DNA of 64,000 nt from Phytoactinopolyspora alkaliphila (GTDB lineage Bacteria; Actinomycetota; Actinomycetes; Jiangellales; Jiangellaceae), in assembly GCF_010550695.1 (NCBI RefSeq), contig NZ_JAAGOB010000002.1, positions 496,001 through 560,000 on the forward strand, written 5' to 3'. The notes beneath the pieces are model-generated. The model saw nothing but the letters and a program-made list of their open reading frames with translations. It was not told where the DNA came from and ran no database searches. The position numbers were made by a program, and so were the translations under genes. Shown piece by piece: positions 52,385 through 60,791 of this stretch (positions within the stretch are counted from its first letter, which is position 1; every line of letters begins with the position of its first letter).

Positions 52385-52535
52385 CATGCGTCAAGCGGGC
52401 AATGCTCGGACGGCATGCGTCATCGTCGGGGCTACTGCTCCCGAGACCCTCCGTGTGCGGATGCAAGCACCTCTGACGATCGCCGACGGCGACTAATCGC
52501 GATGGATGCATCACGGAGCTGACCAATGGTGATCC

Positions 52536-52664
52536 GTGGGTACAGGCAATAGAGCTGAGGTTGAAGCCACCTTGCGCGCATGGCGCGCCGTCGCCCATCT
52601 CATCAACAGTGGAGACTTCAGTAAGGTGGAACAAGCCGACGTCATATTCAAGGTTATGGGTTAA
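52536..52664 (+). CDS. Small hypothetical ORF upstream of fic
   Basis: 42 codons from GTG 52536: helical and charged (NRAEVEATLRAWRAVAHLIN, then SGDFSKVEQADVIFKVMG). Its stop lies in the inverted repeat before fic. It may be a leader peptide, a remnant, or chance. There is no good ribosome binding site, and I do not recognise it. Confidence 0.2.
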   Translation: MGTGNRAEVEATLRAWRAVAHLINSGDFSKVEQADVIFKVMG

Positions 52665-52674
52665 CCTTGAATAT
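52644..52674. promoter_or_regulatory. Inverted repeat abutting the fic ribosome binding site
   Basis: ATATTCAAGGTT at 52644-52655 and AACCTTGAATAT at 52663-52674 are perfect 12-bp arms with a 7-base centre. The SD GGAGG follows directly at 52676. As DNA it is an operator; as RNA its stem could expose or hide the SD. The downstream Fic protein has its own C-terminal HTH and is the natural candidate to bind. Confidence 0.7.
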
Positions 52675-52686
52675 CGGAGGTGGCTG

Positions 52687-53940
52687 ATGGGGCGTTACGA
52701 GGAGCGCGTATGGCCAGGCAACCCCACCGGATCTACGCGTACTGAACGTACGTCGTGCCGGTTTCAAGCTTACGTCCCAGAGCCTCTCGTAGGCATCAAG
52801 TTGGATCTGCCCGCTTCCGCTGCGGCCGACATCGTCGACGTCGAACAGCAAGTACGTCACCTCAATGACGCCCACCCAGGTTTAGCGAACCTCGAACCAC
52901 TAGCGAGATTCCTGCTGCGCGCGGAGGCGGTCGCCTCGTCGAACATCGAGGGCTTGGTCCTCAACGTCCGTCGCCTGGCCCGCAGTGAGGCAACTGAGCG
53001 AGAGGGACTTCCTGTCACCGATGAGACCGCCAGAGCAGTCCTCGGCAACGTCAAGGCGCTCGACGAAGCTCTCACCGTCGCCTCAGATCCGAACAGGACC
53101 CTCACAGTCGCCGACCTCACGACGATCCATAAGGCGTTGCTCATAGGTACGCGCGATGAGAGGTGGGCGGGCATCGTACGCAGCGAGCAAAACTGGATCG
53201 GTGGAGTGAACCCATGCTCCGCCGCCTTCGTGCCGCCGCCCGAGGACTATGTATCCGAGCTGCTGGACGACTTGGCCGCGTACGTATCTGGAGACGAGCA
53301 CCCAGCGCTGCTGCAGGCCGCCCTCGCTCATTCGCAGTTCGAGACCATCCATCCCTTCGCCGACGGGAACGGGCGCGCTGGACGAGCACTCATTCAACTG
53401 GTCCTGCGCCGCCGCGGTGTAGCTACACGGGTGGTGCCGCCGGTTTCCCTTGTCCTCGCCACCCAGGCCGACGCATATATCGATGCGCTCGATCAAACTC
53501 GAGCCGACGGTTCCACGTTGTCAGGTCAATTGTCGTGGGTGGAGCTGTTCCTATCTGCTACCGGCCGTGCGTGCCGGGACGCGTCGCGGTTCGCCACCGA
53601 CCTGGCCTCATTAGAAAGGTCCTGGAGGGAAAGCCTCGGACGCGTGCGCGCCAACTCGGCGACAGACCTCTTGGTGACAGCCCTGCCGTCCCTCCCCGTG
53701 TTCTCGGTAGCGACAGCCGCGGCCCATATTGGGAGGACGTTTCAAGCGACGAGTGAGGCCGTCAACCGGCTCGTAGAAGCAGGCACAGTGCGGCAGGTCA
53801 AGGTAGGACGCCGAAACCGAGCATTTGAAGCAGTCGGACTCTTCGAAGCCTTCACCGGGTTTGAAAGACTGCTGGCCAGTCCGGATGCCGAGACGCAGGT
53901 GTCACCACCAGAACGTCCGGTGCCACAGCGCCCGCAATGA
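52687..53940 (+). CDS. Fic family AMPylase with C-terminal HTH
   Basis: 417 aa from ATG 52687, with GGAGG 7 bp upstream. The Fic motif HPFADGNGRAGR is complete at residues 222-233 (catalytic H222). The inhibitory motif SSNIEG at 84-89 (E88) precedes it, as in class II Fic proteins. Residues 340-417 hold an HTH (VFSVATAAAHIGRTFQATSEAVNRLVEAGTVRQVKVGRRNRAF). Fic proteins transfer AMP or related groups to proteins and often act as toxins or regulators. The HTH and the inverted repeat upstream suggest autoregulation. Confidence 0.85.
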   Translation: MGRYEERVWPGNPTGSTRTERTSCRFQAYVPEPLVGIKLDLPASAAADIVDVEQQVRHLNDAHPGLANLEPLARFLLRAEAVASSNIEGLVLNVRRLARSEATEREGLPVTDETARAVLGNVKALDEALTVASDPNRTLTVADLTTIHKALLIGTRDERWAGIVRSEQNWIGGVNPCSAAFVPPPEDYVSELLDDLAAYVSGDEHPALLQAALAHSQFETIHPFADGNGRAGRALIQLVLRRRGVATRVVPPVSLVLATQADAYIDALDQTRADGSTLSGQLSWVELFLSATGRACRDASRFATDLASLERSWRESLGRVRANSATDLLVTALPSLPVFSVATAAAHIGRTFQATSEAVNRLVEAGTVRQVKVGRRNRAFEAVGLFEAFTGFERLLASPDAETQVSPPERPVPQRPQ

Positions 53941-54291
53941 CGGCTCCGTCGACCGTTCCAGCGAGAATCACGGCCTGCCCCGGACACGCGCGTCAGTCGA
54001 TGTCGTGCCTATTCAAGCGGCGCTTGCGGCCGATCTGACGGAGCACAGACCATGGTGCACGCTGCGCGTCACCATTGCCGCGATGCTTGTGAGGCTTGCA
54101 GAGCCGACAGCCTTTCCACCGGCGATGCGGAGAGTGAGCCATGAACTTCCTCCCGGATCATGCCCCGCCCGGGTGGGCGGAGCGGCTCGGGAAGTCCACC
54201 GGAACTCATGCGACCTATCCTGGCGTTCTCGGCTGACAATGTCGAGGGACAACCCTTGTATGACCGAACGTCGCGACTGGACGGCAGGACG
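53941..54291. other. Gene-free stretch after fic
   Basis: About 350 bp between fic and the convergent alpha/beta hydrolase. I see no credible ORF, RNA gene or clear terminator stem; the short open frames have no ribosome binding site or family resemblance. Confidence 0.4.
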
Positions 54292-55032
54292 TTAGAACCC
54301 GAGATCTTGCGCCTGTTCCAAGAGCCAGGCCTCAGTGTCCGGCCACGCGACCTCCAAGTGGCTGTTCAACCCTTCGTGGTCGTATCCCTCGAACTGTTTC
54401 CACGGCACACCCCGATTGTTTAGGCCTTCGGCGAGGACGCTGCTCGGCAGGACCATCTCGACGGCATCGTGGTCGCGGTCGCCCCAGAAGCAGTACAGCG
54501 GACACGGGGCGTCGTCCACGAGCGCATCCGGGGGAAGCATGCTCAGCTCACGGTAGAACCTGGCGCCCGCGCGCGGATCAAACCTGTGCTCGATCTCCGC
54601 CCACAAGCCGGGGTCTTTCTCCAAGTGCGCCATCTGCGCGTCGACATCGCGCGAGGTAACGCTGTAGTCCCCGAGCAAAGGGAATCCGCCGGACGCGACG
54701 GCCACGACAGCGCTGTGATCAGCCAGCCGCAGCGCCAACCACGGACCGAACGCGCCGGTGAACGAGTAGCCGAAGCAGAGAAACCGCGAATGACCAAGGT
54801 GTCGGGCTACCGCGAGCATGTCCGATGCCCACAGACCCGGCTCGTAAGGCCCGCCTGTACGCGTGCTAGCGCCGAAGTCCCGAGGCGATGCCACGATCAG
54901 TGTGAATCGGCGGGCCATCATCCGCTCATGCTCAGGAGCCCACGTGTAGTTGCACTCCGGCGCCAGGAGGGGTGGCCCGCTGCCCGTCACTCGGAAGGCG
55001 AGCTGGGCATCATTCACGCTGAGGAACTCCAC
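54292..55032 (-). CDS. Alpha/beta hydrolase
   Basis: 246 aa. The nucleophile elbow is FLCFGYSFTGAFGPW, where GYSFT departs from GxSxG at the last Gly. The catalytic His is probably in FEGYDHEGLNSHLEV and the acid in FWGDRDHD. Cytoplasmic, with no signal peptide. Substrate unknown. Two palindromes lie about 105-145 bp upstream of the start, but they may belong to another, truncated gene. Confidence 0.8.
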   Translation of the reverse strand: MEFLSVNDAQLAFRVTGSGPPLLAPECNYTWAPEHERMMARRFTLIVASPRDFGASTRTGGPYEPGLWASDMLAVARHLGHSRFLCFGYSFTGAFGPWLALRLADHSAVVAVASGGFPLLGDYSVTSRDVDAQMAHLEKDPGLWAEIEHRFDPRAGARFYRELSMLPPDALVDDAPCPLYCFWGDRDHDAVEMVLPSSVLAEGLNNRGVPWKQFEGYDHEGLNSHLEVAWPDTEAWLLEQAQDLGF

Positions 55033-55136
55033 GCGGTGCAGCCTACGGCTGCCAACGAAACGAAGCTGGGCACTGTGGTAGCAGGTGTCCCACTCCCGTC
55101 GCGAGCAGCGAGTGCAGCGAGCAGCGCGGTCTCGCC

Positions 55137-55178
55137 GTCCACGTACGTAGACAAATCGAAATGTCCACGTACGTGGAC
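55137..55178. promoter_or_regulatory. Two ACGTACGT-centred palindromes
   Basis: GTCCACGTACGTAGAC at 55137-55152 (one mismatch) and GTCCACGTACGTGGAC at 55163-55178 (perfect) are 26 bp apart. This paired form is typical of toxin-antitoxin autoregulation. A stunted 18-codon frame (GTG 55192 to TAG at 55243) follows on the plus strand. Confidence 0.6.
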
Positions 55179-55399
55179 GAAACGACCCGTGAGACGAAGA
55201 CAGGCCTACGTTTTCACTGTGAGCAAGGACCCACCATCGAAGTAGCAGAGATTCTGTTAACGAGCTAGCAGAAATCGATCACGAGCTGACGGGCTGCTGA
55301 TGCTTAGCACAAGGTCAGAGGGCTGACCTCTCGTCTTCACGGCTCCACGCACGTGGGTCATATGGAGTTTGGCCGCAACAGCTCGAAGGTGCGCGGTTG
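55179..55399. other. Non-coding stretch between the palindromes and mcrC
   Basis: No complete gene. It holds the stunted plus-strand frame at 55192-55245, which ends inside the first right-group repeat, and the right-group repeats. After 55271 I see nothing recognisable. Confidence 0.4.
55235..55271. repeat. Right group of 23-bp-period repeats
   Basis: CATCGAAGTAGCAGAGATTCTGT at 55235-55257 (20 of 23 bases equal to the left unit) is followed by TAACGAGCTAGCAG at 55258-55271, again in register. It runs in the same orientation as the left group, 5.4 kb away. Ends of IS21-family and Tn7-like elements carry repeated binding sites of this kind, but no transposase is present. Confidence 0.6.
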
Positions 55400-56644
55400 T
55401 CATTGCGTCTGCAACGCAGCAACTCCAATGGGTGCTGCTGCCGTCGCGAGCCCGCTCGGCTGTACCTCACCTTGCCTAGTCAGAGCATTCGTGACGAGGG
55501 AGTCCACCTGCCCGAGGAGTTCCGAGGCCGAGCACGTCAGGTCGAGCGGATACTGCACGACCTCGACACGTGGGCCTGTGTTAACGATCCGGTGCACCAG
55601 CGGCTCGCCCTCACCCTTCGCGTAGACGAGATACCCGCGGCGCAGCCGCAACGCTGTGCAGTACGCCAGCATCTGGTAGACATCAGGCCCCGGCACGCCG
55701 CGCGAGTCTCGCTCCATCTTGTATTTGGCGTCGAAGACCGCCCGCGGCTCTCCGTTCACCACGTGGACGATGTCCGGGCGCATAGGCACCGTGCCATCCA
55801 TGCCAAGAGCAACGCTGTGCTGGCCGACCATCCGCCCGGCACGATTCGCCGCCGCTTCTCGCATAGCAGTTGTCAAGAAGTCCTCGAAGACTCGCGCCAT
55901 ATCGATGACGAAGCTGGCGACGCGCACACCTCGTGGTCCTACCTCAGCCGATAAATGCCGCAGAATGATCTCCGACAGCCGTAATGCCGGCAGATACCCC
56001 TGGTTCATCCGCGACATCAGCCACCGTGGCAACGGTGCGCCAGGGGTTAGCGCCGTCACACCGTCGAGTCGTCCGTCGAGGTGGCCCAGGCGTCGTCGTA
56101 CCTCTGTATGCACACGCGGGACTGTCAGGAGCCGACGAATGGCGCCACGCACGATGCGGTTCTCTGGGATGTCCGCCGAGAACTCGTCGTACGTCACTTC
56201 CATTGGCAGGAGCATCCCAGAGTGACGAGCCAATTGGTCCGAAGCTCGTATGCGTCCACGGACGAGTGGCAACGTCTCCTCCACCGTGACGTAGCCCTGG
56301 AGGACACCTCGTTGTGTCGCCCGCTCGGTGTGCCGTGCCAGTGATTCGGCGATGACGGACAGCAGATCATCGTGCTGAACGCCCTCTACGTCATCGGGCC
56401 GAAAGCCCGGATCAGCCGCATATCCGAGGAGGAACAACAGATTCTTGGGCCCGATCTTCGGTTCGACGATCACCTCGACGTTGCCGATTCGAACGGCACC
56501 GACCTTGTCGACCGGTTGGAGCCGCCATCGGCCACTACTGATAGGCGTCACGTGGACGATGGCGCTGTGCGCCAACGCCGCAACGATGTCCCCATTGAGG
56601 CCAGCATCACAGGGCGGTCCATGCTCGCGCAGTCGGATAATCAC
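55400..56644 (-). CDS. mcrC: McrC-type restriction nuclease subunit
   Basis: 414 aa. The N-terminal part is the McrC adaptor (IGNVEVIVEPKIGPKNLLFLLGYA). The C-terminal PD-(D/E)xK nuclease has RPDIVHVV (D291) and AVFDAKYK (D305, K307), so the active site is intact. With McrB it cuts DNA bearing modified cytosines. It overlaps the upstream mcrB gene by ATGA, so the two are co-translated. Confidence 0.85.
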   Translation of the reverse strand: MIIRLREHGPPCDAGLNGDIVAALAHSAIVHVTPISSGRWRLQPVDKVGAVRIGNVEVIVEPKIGPKNLLFLLGYAADPGFRPDDVEGVQHDDLLSVIAESLARHTERATQRGVLQGYVTVEETLPLVRGRIRASDQLARHSGMLLPMEVTYDEFSADIPENRIVRGAIRRLLTVPRVHTEVRRRLGHLDGRLDGVTALTPGAPLPRWLMSRMNQGYLPALRLSEIILRHLSAEVGPRGVRVASFVIDMARVFEDFLTTAMREAAANRAGRMVGQHSVALGMDGTVPMRPDIVHVVNGEPRAVFDAKYKMERDSRGVPGPDVYQMLAYCTALRLRRGYLVYAKGEGEPLVHRIVNTGPRVEVVQYPLDLTCSASELLGQVDSLVTNALTRQGEVQPSGLATAAAPIGVAALQTQ

Positions 56645-58911
56645 GTTGCCCCACCACGGGCGCTGCCCTCGTCAGCTGCCGTGGTTCCGGTAGACACGTC
56701 GTACGCTGTGCCTGCGTGCTTGGTCGCACGGGCCCGAACGGTGTCCAAGCCAAATCGTTGATTGACCTCTTCACGGCTCATCCGGCCGTAGTAGTGCTCC
56801 TCAAGTAGCGGCAGGATTGAGTAGCGCCAGACGCGCGCCAGACCACCGTAGCGCTCGACATCCGGATTCATCAGGTACGACGGGCCGATCTTGAAGTCGC
56901 GGCCTTCATCACCGATAGCGGCGTTGAGCGCATCCAGCAGGTCCGCTCGGTCGAGATCCTTGTCGCCCTGCCGAAGCCAGGTACGCAACATGTTCTTCAC
57001 CGGTGCTTCGTCTGGATGGAGTTCCATGAAGGCGAAGCGCCGCCGGATGGCGGCATCCATCAGGGCGATCGATCGGTCCGCGGTGTTCATGGTGCCGATC
57101 AAGAACAGGTTAGGCGGCAAGCTGAAGGACACGCCGGGCGAGTACTGCAGCAACACCGGCTCGCGTCGATACTCGAGGAGGTAGTACAGCTCGCCGAACA
57201 CCTTGGCGAGATTTGCACGGTTGATCTCATCGATGATCAGGACGTAAGGCCGGGTGGGGTTCTCCCGTGCTGCGACGGCCAACCGCCGCAGCGGACCTGG
57301 CTGCAACTGAAAACCGACCACACCATCCGCCATTGGCGCGGGCCGATAGCCCTCGAAGAAGTCCTCGTAGGTGTACGACGGATGGAATTGAACCAACTGC
57401 ACGGCGTCCCGGTCGGTGACATGCCGTCCGAGTTCGCGGGCGATGTACGTCTTCCCAGTGCCGGGAGGTCCGTAGAAGATCATCTGCTGACGATCCTGGA
57501 GGACGTCAAGCGCGTCTTGCAACCATTCCCGTTCGATGTTCAGGTGATCGGACAGTTCCACGGTCGCCTGTTTCAACGTGGGTATGTCCGCTTCGACGCC
57601 TGGCGGAAGCGCCGGCCCTTCATCGACGACGCCCACGTCGAGCGCGATCAGAGTATCGAGTGCGTCGAGGTCACCCGTCAGGTCGACCAGTGAGCCTTGC
57701 TGATCGAGATCTGCGGCTAGGGACGTCGGCACGTCCTCGACTGGGAACAGCTGATCAGCCCAGTCCACCGATCGCGTCAGAACGGGACTCTCGTTCTCCA
57801 CATACGACGCCTCACCCGTGACCTCGCCGATCCACAGACTGCCATCGCGAACCGTGACGACCAGATCCCCGGACGCCATCCGGGTCAGGAAACTGTGGTA
57901 CTCGGTAGTGAGGCGGAGCCGCTGCGCGTAGTCGGAATGCTGATAGCCGTCCTCGACGGCTGCCGCTACTACACTGCGATCGCTGCCAGGCTCCACGTTG
58001 CGCAGGTGAGCCGCGGCGAGCGAGACAAGTCCCTCGTTCCGCCAGCGGTCAGCATCGTGATCGTCCCCGGTCTGTGGCGGCCGAGGGCGGACGAGCCACG
58101 CACGACGGGCGGCACGATCGGACGGCGAGCGCCACTGCTCAACGTAGGGAGTCTGGTAGTAGTCGACCGCTCCGCCGGCGCGCTCCTGAAGAGTAAGCGT
58201 AATGTCGAACAGATCGCGATCGTGGTCATTAGTTTGCTGGCCAACGTCCTTGAACGCCTCGCGGATTCGCCGCTTGTCCGACGTACTGACGCTCGGTAAG
58301 AAGTACTGAGGAAAGGCGAGGTAGAGCAGGCATTCTTGCAGCGAGGGCAGCATGTCGGCCGACCTGACAATGTCCCGCCACGTCCAGGGATCGCGCAGCG
58401 CTTGCGCTCGCTCTTCGCTTGGCATGGTCCACCACGCTTCGACAACCTCCACGAGATTGGCCAGCCATCGCCACACATTCTGGTTGGCGCCCTGACCGCC
58501 GTGCCAACTACCTTCAGCGAAGGCCTCGATCACATCAGGGGGCAAGCTGGCCGGCTCGCGCATCCATCCGAGGACTGTCTCGATCCGCCGCCGCTTATTC
58601 TCCCGTGTGAGATTTGAGAGTGGCAGCGCATGAAGCATGAGAAGCTCGGCCGCCAGAAGGATCGTCGAATCCGGCGCATCCGAGAGTTGGCGCTGAAGCT
58701 TAACGAGGAATTTGTCGCTGCTCTCGTCGGGTCGCTCGTTGTAGCGGTGTCGCAGGTCCTCGACGCTGGCGGGCGACCAAGCGCTCGTCTGTGGCTCCAG
58801 GTACGACGCGCCGGTCCCGAGGCCGTTCTCCAACATGCGGCGTCCCACGGCGCGTATGTGCACGTCTGGTTTCGGCGACTCAAGTACACGGAGTCCTGCG
58901 GGATCATTCAC
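56641..58911 (-). CDS. mcrB: McrB-type AAA+ GTPase of a modification-dependent restriction system
   Basis: 756 aa. The N-terminal 450 residues are a poorly conserved specificity region of no recognisable family. The AAA+ motor has Walker A YGPPGTGKT (about 480), VLIIDEINRANLAKVFGE (Walker B) and GTMNTADRS, the MNxxDR motif linked to GTP use by McrB. The enlarged N-terminal region suggests an unusual DNA reader. It is divergent from the nuclease gene, with start codons about 100 bp apart. Confidence 0.85.
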   Translation of the reverse strand: MNDPAGLRVLESPKPDVHIRAVGRRMLENGLGTGASYLEPQTSAWSPASVEDLRHRYNERPDESSDKFLVKLQRQLSDAPDSTILLAAELLMLHALPLSNLTRENKRRRIETVLGWMREPASLPPDVIEAFAEGSWHGGQGANQNVWRWLANLVEVVEAWWTMPSEERAQALRDPWTWRDIVRSADMLPSLQECLLYLAFPQYFLPSVSTSDKRRIREAFKDVGQQTNDHDRDLFDITLTLQERAGGAVDYYQTPYVEQWRSPSDRAARRAWLVRPRPPQTGDDHDADRWRNEGLVSLAAAHLRNVEPGSDRSVVAAAVEDGYQHSDYAQRLRLTTEYHSFLTRMASGDLVVTVRDGSLWIGEVTGEASYVENESPVLTRSVDWADQLFPVEDVPTSLAADLDQQGSLVDLTGDLDALDTLIALDVGVVDEGPALPPGVEADIPTLKQATVELSDHLNIEREWLQDALDVLQDRQQMIFYGPPGTGKTYIARELGRHVTDRDAVQLVQFHPSYTYEDFFEGYRPAPMADGVVGFQLQPGPLRRLAVAARENPTRPYVLIIDEINRANLAKVFGELYYLLEYRREPVLLQYSPGVSFSLPPNLFLIGTMNTADRSIALMDAAIRRRFAFMELHPDEAPVKNMLRTWLRQGDKDLDRADLLDALNAAIGDEGRDFKIGPSYLMNPDVERYGGLARVWRYSILPLLEEHYYGRMSREEVNQRFGLDTVRARATKHAGTAYDVSTGTTAADEGSARGGAT

Positions 58912-59008
58912 GACGCGTGCCTCCTCGTGCCCTCGTCCGATACGGTGCCACCGATGGTGGCACAGACGTCGGGCTCATCTAAGGACCTCAGCCGCTCGAT
59001 ACCGGACA

Positions 59009-60121
59009 ATGAGTCTCGAGCCGCTGGCTATCTTTGGAGGTCGTGCTGTGACTGGGATCTGGTCTGAGAGCGATGGGATATGGCGCGCTCTCGCTCCCGT
59101 CGGGTTCGCTCAGGAGCAGCAGCTTCATGACCTGATCGAACGGAATCCGGCCATGCTTCCGTTGGCGGGCACACCGAAGCTCGTCGTGCTGGGAAGCGAG
59201 GTTCGTTGCGGTACTGGCTACGCAGACCTGATCGCGGTCGCAGCCGACACCGGCACACCAGTGATCATTGAGATCAAACTCGCCTCCAACACAGACCGGC
59301 GCACCGTGCTGACGCAGGTCCTCGGCTACGCGGCGTATCTTCGGCGTCTCGATATATCGGGTTTTGAAGCATTGCTGGCGCCGCACGTGAACGGCCAGCA
59401 TGCCGCCTCAGTGCGTGAACTGGTGAACGCCGGAGCGGAGAGCCCCGCCTTTGATCAGGAGACGTTCTCAACCAGCTTGGCTGCGGCACTGGAGGAGGGC
59501 CGCCTGCGTTGCGTCGTCGTGATCGACTCTGCTCCGGACGACCTGATAGAGCTCGTCGGCTACTTGCAGGACATCAGCAATGACCGGCTCGATCTCGACT
59601 TGGTGACGGTGTCCGCGTACGACATCGACGGTCGGCGGGTGCTCGTACCGCAGCTCGTCGAACCGGAACGCGTAGCTGCTGACGCACCACCGATCGGCCC
59701 GACAGCACCGGAGCCAGTCGTCACGCCCGGTGCAGGAAAATTCGCAGAGTCGATTTCGGTATCCCCGCCGGACAAGCACGACCTTCTTCGGCGGCTTCAC
59801 CAATGGGCAGTCGAACTGGAGAGCGCAAGCTTGGCGACACTGCAGACTGCAACCGGCCAGGATCGCTGCCTGATCCGGGTCCACATTCCCGGACAGCAAC
59901 GGGGTCTCGTGACGGTCTGGAACGAGAATGGAGGATCAGTATCCCCGTACCGGACAGTCTTCGAACAGGAGGCACCGGCAACGTTGCGAACCATTGATGA
60001 ACGCCTCCCTGGTCAGATCCGGCAGGGCAACTATCTCCGTACGGAGAACTACGACGAACTCCTCAGCCTCCTCCGCGACGCGTATGTTGAGGCAGCGCGT
60101 GGAGGCGTCCAGGCGGACTAA
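59009..60121 (+). CDS. NucS-like PD-(D/E)xK endonuclease
   Basis: 370 aa. The nuclease core lies in residues 31-110: E36 in QEQQLHDLIERNP, D73 in GTGYADLIAV, and E88-x-K90 in IIEIKLAS. This is the order of NucS/EndoMS-like enzymes. The C-terminal domain (RVHIPGQQRGLVTVWNENGG) is not recognised. Start ATG 59009 precedes the first conserved block; no strong SD. It is divergent from mcrB and may add another cut activity to the island. Confidence 0.7.
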   Translation: MSLEPLAIFGGRAVTGIWSESDGIWRALAPVGFAQEQQLHDLIERNPAMLPLAGTPKLVVLGSEVRCGTGYADLIAVAADTGTPVIIEIKLASNTDRRTVLTQVLGYAAYLRRLDISGFEALLAPHVNGQHAASVRELVNAGAESPAFDQETFSTSLAAALEEGRLRCVVVIDSAPDDLIELVGYLQDISNDRLDLDLVTVSAYDIDGRRVLVPQLVEPERVAADAPPIGPTAPEPVVTPGAGKFAESISVSPPDKHDLLRRLHQWAVELESASLATLQTATGQDRCLIRVHIPGQQRGLVTVWNENGGSVSPYRTVFEQEAPATLRTIDERLPGQIRQGNYLRTENYDELLSLLRDAYVEAARGGVQAD

Positions 60122-60218
60122 CGCGGCCACGCTTCCTAAAGCAGGAGCATGAACACATGAGTGTCGTCACGCGCAGCGACAATCGCATCCAATGACTCGG
60201 AAGTGGGTGTAGCAGTAC

Positions 60219-60650
60219 ATGAGATGGGTCGAAAGCGCCGTGGTCGGTTGTTGCGTCGCTCTCTTCGCCTGGGCACTCAGCTCACCGGACACGGCCGCGG
60301 AGGCCGCCCGAACCGCAACAAGGCTCCTGCCCCTGTCGGCGTCAGTCGCAGAGCCCTGGGCATGGACTTTCTTCACCTTCGCGTTCATGTGTGCTCTAGG
60401 CCAAGTCGTCTACATGTTGCTTAGAGCCGGGCGAGGGCATACCGAGCCCAGTTCACTCGCGAGCTTATCGATCACGCATCTGCTGTCGGTTCTGGCAATG
60501 ACAACATTTTCCGCCGCAGCGGCAACGTCATCGGCAGCACGCGACAATTATCAGAATGCTCTAGTGCTGGCGGCTACCGCCGTCGCTCTAGCCATCTGGA
60601 GCGTCCGGATGTTAAAGCGCCTCATCGCTGTAGGCCCCAGGTATCCTTGA
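60219..60650 (+). CDS. Small membrane protein of unknown function
   Basis: 143 aa with four hydrophobic segments: VVGCCVALFAWALS, WTFFTFAFMCALGQVVYMLL, ITHLLSVLAMTTFSAAAA and ALVLAATAVALAIWSV. It lies about 100 bp after the nuclease on the same strand. Membrane effectors often pair with nucleases or sensors in defence islands, but I have no family match here. Confidence 0.6.
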   Translation: MRWVESAVVGCCVALFAWALSSPDTAAEAARTATRLLPLSASVAEPWAWTFFTFAFMCALGQVVYMLLRAGRGHTEPSSLASLSITHLLSVLAMTTFSAAAATSSAARDNYQNALVLAATAVALAIWSVRMLKRLIAVGPRYP

Positions 60651-60791
60651 CGCTCCTCCGAAGGCCAAGATGAAGATGTGAGGACAGTGTCTTTGGCTTT
60701 GTGCCGATACCGTTGACGATCTCTAGGAGGCCGCGCGCGTGACGTGGGCGTTTGCTGCCTGAACCCACGGCTGGCATGACGCTAGTCTTTG

